Below, one piece after another: positions 58,366-64,000 of a DNA stretch of 64,000 nt. Below the pieces are notes generated by a model that made no database searches, had not been told where the DNA came from, and saw nothing but the letters and a program-made list of their open reading frames with translations. Location of the stretch: the NCBI RefSeq assembly GCF_024380015.1, contig NZ_CP101508.1, positions 2,976,902-3,040,901 on the forward strand. Direction: 5' to 3'. Origin of the DNA: Photobacterium atrarenae. GTDB lineage: Bacteria > Pseudomonadota > Gammaproteobacteria > Enterobacterales > Vibrionaceae. The position numbers and the translations under genes were made by a program. Positions within the stretch are counted from its first letter, which is position 1. Every line of letters begins with the position of its first letter.

Positions 58366-58395
58366 TTTCAGCCGATGTGAACCTGCAGCATTGAG

Positions 58396-58426
58396 AACGG
58401 GAGCCGGTCGGCTCCCGTTTTTTATT
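58396..58426 (+). terminator. Terminator of pykF
   Basis: AACGGGAGCC with its complement around GGTC, followed by a T-run. Confidence 0.92.
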
Positions 58427-58652
58427 GCAACGCAACAGCTCCTACCTCTCGCGGAACGCTCACAGAACACCGCTTTATCTATCGCCCTGTCAATCTATCA
58501 ACTGTATACTCAACCTGTAGCAAAATTCCCCAAAGGTATCGCGAATCGCTGATATCCTCGACGATATTGCCGTCAAGCGACCACCACACTTGCTACCTGT
58601 ACCCCCTCCGGCACCGACGCCGGGTGAAAAAACGAGAACAATGAGGATACAT

Positions 58653-59306
58653 GTGTCTAGCCCGACGTTAACCAATAAAGTCATGGAAATGATCCGGCAG
58701 GATATTTTGCTGGGCGAGCTTGCGCCCGGGCAAAAGCTTGTCGTTGCCGAGCTCAAAGCGCGATACGACGTCGGAGCCTCTCCGATCCGGGAAGCCCTGG
58801 TCCAGCTATCGTGGAAGAAGTATGTCATCTTTGCGCCGCAAAAAGGCTGCTGGGTCGCACCGGTCTCGGTGGCCGAACTGGAAGAGCTGTTCGAAGCCAG
58901 TCAGCTCCTGACCCAAACACTGCTCTCCCAGGCCATCGACCAAGGTGGTGAAGCCTGGGAGCTGAACATCCTGACCAGCTTCCATAAACTCAGCCGCCTC
59001 AACCCGGCCGAGCAGGATATCGACTTCAACGAATGGGAAAAGCGCCACAGTGAGTTTCATCTCGCCTTACTCGACGGCAGCCAGTCGACCGTGATGCTCG
59101 AGTTGTATCGCGAAGTCTACGAGCAGATTGAACGTTACCGCCATATCTGGGCCAGCCAGACCCGTTGCTACGAAGAACACTACCACAATCACGGCGAGCA
59201 TGAGGCCATGATGAAAGCCGTGCTGAGCCGGGATATCCAAACCGCCCAGACGCTGCTGCGCAATCACTCGCAGCGGGCCATCGAGATGATCAAGACCTAC
59301 CTCTGA
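58653..59306 (+). CDS. GntR-family regulator with FCD ligand domain
   Basis: A 217-residue FadR-subfamily regulator. The winged helix lies at about 5-70 (GELAPGQKLVVAELKARYDVG and SPIREALVQLSW). The helical FCD domain has the Asp and His residues that usually bind a metal beside a carboxylate ligand (FNEWEKRHSEFHLALLDG and HNHGEHEAMMKAV). GTG 58653 is chosen since GAGGA lies 6 bases upstream; ATG 58641 is the alternative. No metabolic operon adjoins, so the ligand is unknown. Confidence 0.88.
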   Translation: MSSPTLTNKVMEMIRQDILLGELAPGQKLVVAELKARYDVGASPIREALVQLSWKKYVIFAPQKGCWVAPVSVAELEELFEASQLLTQTLLSQAIDQGGEAWELNILTSFHKLSRLNPAEQDIDFNEWEKRHSEFHLALLDGSQSTVMLELYREVYEQIERYRHIWASQTRCYEEHYHNHGEHEAMMKAVLSRDIQTAQTLLRNHSQRAIEMIKTYL

Positions 59307-59313
59307 TCGTGCT

Positions 59314-59377
59314 CAGCATTTCCCACCATGGGTGAAATTACCAGAAAATTTCCTTATGGTGGGTGTTGAGCAGCAAC
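59314..59377. repeat. Long interrupted inverted repeat after the GntR gene
   Basis: CCCACCAT and ATGGTGGG (8 bp), flanked further out by TGCTCA and TGAGCA (6 bp), enclose about 26 bases. It overlaps the 3' end of the small leftward membrane-protein gene and may form a mRNA 3' structure for both converging genes. Confidence 0.55.
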
Positions 59378-59466
59378 ACTGCCAACAGAAAATACAACGC
59401 GCTGACCTGAAATCCCAGCAAGAACAACCCCAGCGTTGTCAGCCGAACCAGAAACTTATTGACCAT
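59338..59466 (-). CDS. Small single-helix membrane protein, 42 residues
   Basis: ATG 59466 opens a frame reading MVNKFLVRLTTLGLFLLGFQ, continuing through VSALYFLLAVLLLN and ending HHKEIFW. GGAAAGG lies 9 bases upstream, an excellent ribosome site. The product has a basic N-terminus, one long hydrophobic stretch (about 10-33) and a short polar tail, the classic layout of a bacterial membrane microprotein. It stands alone between the GntR gene and the ilvIH terminator. I do not recognise a family. Function unknown. Confidence 0.6.
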   Translation of the reverse strand: MVNKFLVRLTTLGLFLLGFQVSALYFLLAVLLLNTHHKEIFW

Positions 59467-59580
59467 GACTGCACACCTTTCCTGCACTGCACATGCGTGC
59501 GACACCTATTAGACTTTAGTCGAATATGGCACAGCTTTCCGGCGCAAAAATCAGATACCGGAGTATAAGATTTCCGGGAT

Positions 59581-59620
59581 CAAAACAGCCCGGCTCAGGG
59601 AGAACTGAGCCGGGCTGTTC
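59581..59620 (-). terminator. Terminator of the ilvIH operon
   Basis: AACAGCCCGGCTCAG with its perfect 15-bp complement around a 6-base loop, then TTTTG on the minus strand. Confidence 0.9.
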
Positions 59621-59642
59621 AATCCAAAAAGGTGTCTTGCGA

Positions 59643-60140
59643 TCAGGCTTTCAGCGCACGCTCGCCGCGGGCAATCCCAACCACGCCACTGCGGGCCACC
59701 TCTATGATGTCCGTCGCTTCAGCCACCGCGGCAATAAAGGCATCCAGCTTGTCGCTGGTGCCGGCCAGCTGAATGGTGTAGATCTGAGCCGTCACATCGA
59801 CAATCTGGCCGCGGAAGATATCTGCTGTGCGTTTGACTTCCGCCCGGGCAAAGCCGCTGGCTTTGACCTTCACCAGCATCAGCTCCCGCTCCACATGCTC
59901 GGTTTCCGTCACATTGCTGACCTTGAGAATATCGATCAGCTTATGCAGCTGTTTCTCGATTTGCTCCAGGGCCGCGTCATTTTCAACATTGGTGGTAATG
60001 TTGAGCCGCGACAGTGTTGGGTCGTCGGTCGGTGCGACCGTCAATGATTCAATGTTATAGCCACGCTGAGAGAATAAGCCAACTACCCGTGACAATGCGC
60101 CCGATTCATTTTCCAGTAAGACCGATATAATTCTGCGCAT
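59643..60140 (-). CDS. ilvH: Acetolactate synthase III small (regulatory) subunit
   Basis: A 165-residue ACT-domain protein that activates IlvI and gives valine feedback. RRIISVLLENESGALSRVVGLFSQRGYNIESL is the valine-binding ACT region (shown in parts: LLENESGALSRV, SQRGYNIESL). Its start overlaps the ilvI stop by one base (TAATG), so translation is coupled. Confidence 0.96.
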   Translation of the reverse strand: MRRIISVLLENESGALSRVVGLFSQRGYNIESLTVAPTDDPTLSRLNITTNVENDAALEQIEKQLHKLIDILKVSNVTETEHVERELMLVKVKASGFARAEVKRTADIFRGQIVDVTAQIYTIQLAGTSDKLDAFIAAVAEATDIIEVARSGVVGIARGERALKA

Positions 60141-61858
60141 TATGTTCTCTCCGTTTTACTTAGCCACATTTCACTCATCGAACCACCCCGGATCAACATC
60201 GGGTACACGTGTTCGGTTTCATCCACACTGATGTCGATAAACACCAGCTTGTCTTTCATCGCCAGTGCCTTTTCCAGTTCGCTTTCCAGCTTGGCCGGAT
60301 CGGAAATCCGAACCCCGACATGGCCGTAAGCTTCGGCAATCGCGGCGAAATCCGGCACCGAATCCATATAGGAATGCGAGTGGCGGCCCTGGTAAATCAT
60401 ATCCTGCCACTGTTTCACCATTCCCAGGAAGCGATTATTCAGATTGATGATCTTCACCGGAATGTCGTACTGCAGCGCCGTCGACAGCTCCTGGATATTC
60501 ATCTGGATGCTGCCGTCACCGGTCACACACACCACCTCGGCATCCGGCAGGGCAAACTTCACGCCCATGGCCGCCGGCAGGCCGAAGCCCATGGTGCCGA
60601 GACCACCGGAGTTGATCCAGCGGCGCGGTTTATCAAACGGGTAGTACAGGGCGGCAAACATCTGATGCTGGCCGACATCGGAGGCGACATACGCCTCGCC
60701 ATCGGTCAGCTTGTGCAGCACTTCGATCACCTGCTGCGGTTTAATCCGCTCGTTATCCGTGGCATAGCTCAGGCATTTGCGGGCACGCCAGGATTCAATC
60801 TCACTCCACCAGCTGTCAATCGCCTCACCATCGTTGCTGCTGTCCTGCTCGTCGAGCATCTTCAGCATGCTACTCAGCACCGCTTCAGCCGAGCCGACAA
60901 TCGGAATATCTGCCGCAATCGTTTTTGAGATCGAAGACGGGTCAATATCAATGTGCATCACCGTGGCATTCGGGCAGTACTTGGCAACGTTATTGGTGGT
61001 CCGATCGTCAAAGCGTACCCCGACCCCGAAGATCAGATCTGAGTTATGCATGGTCATATTGGCTTCATAGGTACCGTGCATCCCCAGCATCCCCAGGCTG
61101 TTGTGGTGGGTGCCCGGGAAGGCGCCCAGCCCCATCAGGGTACTGACCACCGGCAGGTTGAGCCGCTCGGCCAACTGCAGCAGTTGTTCGCCGCATTCCG
61201 CCATAATCGCGCCGCCGCCGACATACAACACCGGCTTCTTGGCAGACAGCAAGGCCCGCAGCCCGCGCTTGATCTGTCCCTTGTGCCCCTGAGTGGTCGG
61301 ATTGTACGAGCGCATCGCGATCGACTCGGGGTATTTGTACGGGTAGGTTTCTGCCGGGTTCAGCATATCTTTCGGGATATCAATCACCACCGGGCCCGGA
61401 CGGCCGCTGGCAGCAATATAGAAGGCTTTTTTGACAATTTCCGGAATGTCTTCCGGGTTCTGCACCAGGAAGCTGTGTTTGACGACCGGGCGGGAGATCC
61501 CCACCATGTCACACTCCTGGAAGGCATCATTACCAATCAGGTTACTCATCACCTGACCGGAAAACACGACCATCGGAATGGAGTCCATGTACGCGGTGGC
61601 AATCCCGGTCACGGCGTTAGTCGCACCGGGACCTGAGGTCACCAGCACCACCCCGACTTCCCCGGTTGCCCGGGCGTAGCCATCGGCCATGTGGACTGCA
61701 GCTTGCTCGTGGCGAACGAGCACGTGCTCAATATCACTTTTTTCATGCAGTGCATCGTAAATATCCAGCACTGAACCGCCAGGGTATCCGAAGATATGTT
61801 TTACGCCTTGATCAATCATGGACCGCACGATCATCTCGGCGCCGGACAACATTTCCAT
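60140..61858 (-). CDS. ilvI: Acetolactate synthase III large (catalytic) subunit
   Basis: A thiamine-diphosphate enzyme making acetolactate or acetohydroxybutyrate for branched-chain amino acids. 572 residues with [20 protein letters not shown], the catalytic Glu in [17 protein letters not shown], and the ThDP motif [20 protein letters not shown] with [12 protein letters not shown]. The frame is open to 62047, but ATG 61858 has GGAGG 9 bases upstream and aligns with known IlvI. An unusual leader precedes it. Confidence 0.97.
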   Translation of the reverse strand: MEMLSGAEMIVRSMIDQGVKHIFGYPGGSVLDIYDALHEKSDIEHVLVRHEQAAVHMADGYARATGEVGVVLVTSGPGATNAVTGIATAYMDSIPMVVFSGQVMSNLIGNDAFQECDMVGISRPVVKHSFLVQNPEDIPEIVKKAFYIAASGRPGPVVIDIPKDMLNPAETYPYKYPESIAMRSYNPTTQGHKGQIKRGLRALLSAKKPVLYVGGGAIMAECGEQLLQLAERLNLPVVSTLMGLGAFPGTHHNSLGMLGMHGTYEANMTMHNSDLIFGVGVRFDDRTTNNVAKYCPNATVMHIDIDPSSISKTIAADIPIVGSAEAVLSSMLKMLDEQDSSNDGEAIDSWWSEIESWRARKCLSYATDNERIKPQQVIEVLHKLTDGEAYVASDVGQHQMFAALYYPFDKPRRWINSGGLGTMGFGLPAAMGVKFALPDAEVVCVTGDGSIQMNIQELSTALQYDIPVKIINLNNRFLGMVKQWQDMIYQGRHSHSYMDSVPDFAAIAEAYGHVGVRISDPAKLESELEKALAMKDKLVFIDISVDETEHVYPMLIRGGSMSEMWLSKTERT

Positions 61859-61891
61859 ATTTTCTGCCTCCAGGTCGTGTATACCACCCCA

Positions 61892-62064
61892 TATAGCTAA
61901 TTCTTCCGTTCGTTTCCGGGGCGTACCTGCATGGTGCAGAACAGCCGGAGGAGATGGCCAGCCCGACACGTGGCAGTTGGGTAGCACGACCGCAGAAAGC
62001 AAGCGGAGAAAATACCGGGCGGGAAGATCCCTCACCAACACCAGCATTCATTCAATTAGCTATA
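61892..62064 (-). promoter_or_regulatory. Leader region of ilvIH with long-range inverted repeat
   Basis: An 11-bp perfect inverted repeat (TATAGCTAATT at 61892 and AATTAGCTATA at 62054) encloses about 150 bases. Immediately inside its promoter-proximal arm an ATG at 62047 opens a Leu/Val-rich frame ([20 protein letters not shown], then VLP) that runs in frame into ilvI. The distal arm lies 33 bases before the ilvI start. This resembles a leader-peptide control region, but there is no stop codon and no T-tract terminator. Confidence 0.45.
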
Positions 62065-62400
62065 CGGGTTGATATCACATAGTTAGGGCTTATTTTTAGC
62101 CTAAGTTGAAATCATTTTCGTCTCTTCTATGTTCGCCGGCGTCAGTCATAACAAACGCCGGTAACCCGAAACAACTGTAACGTTTTTTTATCAACCAAGT
62201 CTATCGGTCCAAACCAGTTCACAGTATTCCTCTGCAACGTGATGAATTCCGACCAATTCCTTCGGCAGGGATTCCATCGCACAAAGATCATACACTGGGA
62301 ATACGGCAATATTGAGAGAATCACGCTATGGGAAATGCACAGGACGTGCTGAATCGGAAGTTGGCAGCGCGGGAGACTACGCCATCAGAGGCGCGCTCAT
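62065..62400. other. Intergenic region between the ilvI leader and the acyl-CoA synthetase gene
   Basis: No gene is supported here. It holds a TTAGGGCT/AGCCTAA inverted repeat at 62083-62104, probably near the ilvI promoter, and a CCGGCG/CGCCGG inverted repeat at about 62134-62162. Confidence 0.5.
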
Positions 62401-62427
62401 ACCACGCCGGCAGGTGCCCGGCGTGGT
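62401..62427 (-). terminator. Hairpin after the acyl-CoA synthetase gene
   Basis: ACCACGCCGG with its perfect 10-bp complement, 20 bases after the stop codon. No T-run follows on the minus strand, so termination efficiency is uncertain. Confidence 0.55.
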
Positions 62428-62447
62428 TAATTAAGACATGGGATCGG

Positions 62448-64000
62448 TTAATGCGGACGCGGCGAGCGCTTATGGCTCTCTTCGTACATTTCCTCAATTT
62501 GCTGATGGTAGCGATCCTGGATCACTTTCCGCCGCAACTTCTGGGTCGGGGTCAACTCGCCCTGATCCATCGAAAAGGCCTTCGGTAGCAGGGTAAATTT
62601 CTTCACCTGCTCAAAGCGAGCCAGATCTTTTTGCAACTCAACCACCCGCTTTTCAATCAGCTCAATGATCTGGGTGTGCTTGATCAGCTCCAGCCGGTCC
62701 TGATACTTAATATTGAGTTCGCGGGCGTGGGCTTCCAGGGTTTCGAAACACGGTACGATCAGCGCCGAGACAAACTTGCGGGTATCGGCGATCACCGCGA
62801 TCTGCTCAATGAAGTGATCTTTACCAATCGCTCCTTCGATGACCTGCGGGGCGATATATTTCCCGCCCGAGGTCTTCATCAGCTCCTTGATCCGATCGGT
62901 AATGAACAGGTTACCATGCTCGTCGAAGTGACCGGCATCACCGGTTTTAAGGAAGCCATCTGCAGTAAAGTTTTTGGCCGTTTCTTCCGGCATATTGTAG
63001 TAGCCGCGCATCACCATCGGCCCGCGCACCAGGATCTCGTTATTCTCGCCGATCTTCACTTCCGCACCCGGCATCGGCATCCCGATCGAATCGGGGTTAA
63101 AGCACTGATCGTCCCAGCAGGACACCGTGGCCGTGGTTTCGGTCATCCCGTACCCCAGCTTGACGTTGATCCCGATAGCATGGAAGAAACGGCCAATACT
63201 TTCATCCAGCTTGGCGCCGCCACATGGCATAAACTTAATGTTCCCGCCCAGCAGATCCCGCAGCTTGCTCAGCACCAGCTTGTCGGCCAGGTTGTAACTC
63301 TTTTGCAGCAGCCAGGACGGCGGGCGACACTCCTGACGCGCCAGCGCCATCCGCGCGCCCATATTGACCGCCCAGGTAAACATTACCTTCCGGTGCAGCG
63401 GCGCCCGGGAGACCTTGTCGTGGACCGCAGAGTAAATTTTCTCATATACCCGCGGCACGGCAGCCATCACATTCGGCTTCACCGCCGGCAAGGCCGTTTT
63501 GAGCTGATTGGTATCCGACAGGTAGCAGTTGATGCCGCCCCGGTGCAGGACATAAAAGGTCCAGGCGCGCTCGAACACGTGCGAGAGCGGCAAAAAGCAC
63601 AACGAGGTATCCCCTTCATCCAGGGCCAGCTTCTGATCATGGGACTCGATCTGCGAGGCTACGTTGGCATAATCGAGCATCACCCCTTTCGGCGTCCCTG
63701 TGGTGCCCGAGGTATAGATCAGGGTCAGCAGATCGTCCATCCGGATCTCGTCCAGACGCCGGGCCAGCACCGCCACATCCGCCTGCGGCGCATAAGTGTC
63801 GATAAAGTCGCGGTAATGGCACACCAGCGGGTGATCAGCCAGCACCACGCTCTCGTCCATCACCACGATGCGCTCGAGCTGCGGGCAGTCGTCGGCCAGT
63901 GCCAGCGCTGCATCATGCTGCGCCTGCTCGCCGACAAACAACACCCGGACATCGGCATCATTGAGGATGTAAGCCGCCTGCTGCGGGGTGTTGGTCGGGT
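62448..64000 (-). CDS. Long-chain acyl-CoA synthetase (AMP-forming), 5' part outside window
   Basis: Activates fatty acids to acyl-CoA through an acyl-adenylate. The frame is open to the right edge, so about 517 C-terminal residues are present and the N-terminus is missing; the ATG at 63944 is internal. The adenylate-forming signatures are [20 protein letters not shown] (P-loop), [25 protein letters not shown] and the late KLRRKVIQ lysine region. The overall pattern ([33 protein letters not shown]) is that of the eukaryote-like FAA1/FadD15 long-chain ligase group rather than classical FadD. Confidence 0.93.
   Translation of the reverse strand, partial: PTNTPQQAAYILNDADVRVLFVGEQAQHDAALALADDCPQLERIVVMDESVVLADHPLVCHYRDFIDTYAPQADVAVLARRLDEIRMDDLLTLIYTSGTTGTPKGVMLDYANVASQIESHDQKLALDEGDTSLCFLPLSHVFERAWTFYVLHRGGINCYLSDTNQLKTALPAVKPNVMAAVPRVYEKIYSAVHDKVSRAPLHRKVMFTWAVNMGARMALARQECRPPSWLLQKSYNLADKLVLSKLRDLLGGNIKFMPCGGAKLDESIGRFFHAIGINVKLGYGMTETTATVSCWDDQCFNPDSIGMPMPGAEVKIGENNEILVRGPMVMRGYYNMPEETAKNFTADGFLKTGDAGHFDEHGNLFITDRIKELMKTSGGKYIAPQVIEGAIGKDHFIEQIAVIADTRKFVSALIVPCFETLEAHARELNIKYQDRLELIKHTQIIELIEKRVVELQKDLARFEQVKKFTLLPKAFSMDQGELTPTQKLRRKVIQDRYHQQIEEMYEESHKRSPRPH

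Noticed and set aside
61859..62047. Extending ilvI to ATG 62047
   Set aside because: ATG 61858 has a strong GGAGG site and matches known IlvI; the extension has no homologous look. It is reported only as a possible leader.

Overview
The window looks like a chromosomal segment of a gamma-proteobacterium of the family Vibrionaceae, most like Photobacterium or a close relative. The signs are the gene orders parC-parE-yqiA-cpdA-yqiB-nudF with divergent tolC, rpsU-yqeY-dnaG-rpoD followed by the ileX-type tRNA, exeAB next to cca, and arc genes beside pyrBI. Most of the window is GC-rich housekeeping DNA; this is a reading from gene content, not a database match.

Layout. 1-7050: a carbamoyl-phosphate block, with arginine deiminase (cut by the window edge), carbamate kinase, ornithine carbamoyltransferase, a pyrL-type attenuator, pyrB, pyrI, a lipoprotein-type trypsin-like protease, an ArgR-family repressor and ridA. 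7124-8468: idi and plsC. 8620-15544: one leftward topoisomerase IV locus (parC, parE) with yqiA, cpdA, yqiB and nudF, divergent from tolC. 17174-25110: hldE, glnE, a chemoreceptor and ygiF, all leftward. 25295-28016: a PhoU-like protein, a PiT phosphate transporter and ygiM. 28085-34618: type II secretion exeAB, cca, uppP, folK, folB and plsY. 34682-40378: tsaD, then rpsU-yqeY-dnaG-rpoD.

From the tRNA-Ile2(CAU) gene at 40567 to about 56200 the window is accessory in character. It holds an AT-rich membrane-protein gene with a broken reading frame, copper nitrite reductase nirK, a secreted alpha/beta hydrolase, a membrane AraC-type regulator, a three-gene periplasmic thiol-redox operon divergent from a membrane-bound winged-helix/TPR regulator, a group II intron placed exactly after a terminator, and a 1105-residue secreted protein with prealbumin-like repeats. 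The redox operon and the regulator share an intergenic region with four direct repeats in strict 11-bp register, the architecture expected for an OmpR/PhoB-type DNA-binding domain.

The right end returns to core metabolism: pyruvate kinase with a long structured leader, a GntR regulator, a 42-residue membrane microprotein not annotated by size-limited callers, ilvIH with an unusual leader, and an acyl-CoA synthetase cut by the window edge.

I see no CRISPR array, rRNA, intact prophage or integrase. The best candidates for new biology are the redox/regulator module with its operator, the pyruvate kinase leader RNA, the small membrane protein and the divergent ArgR.
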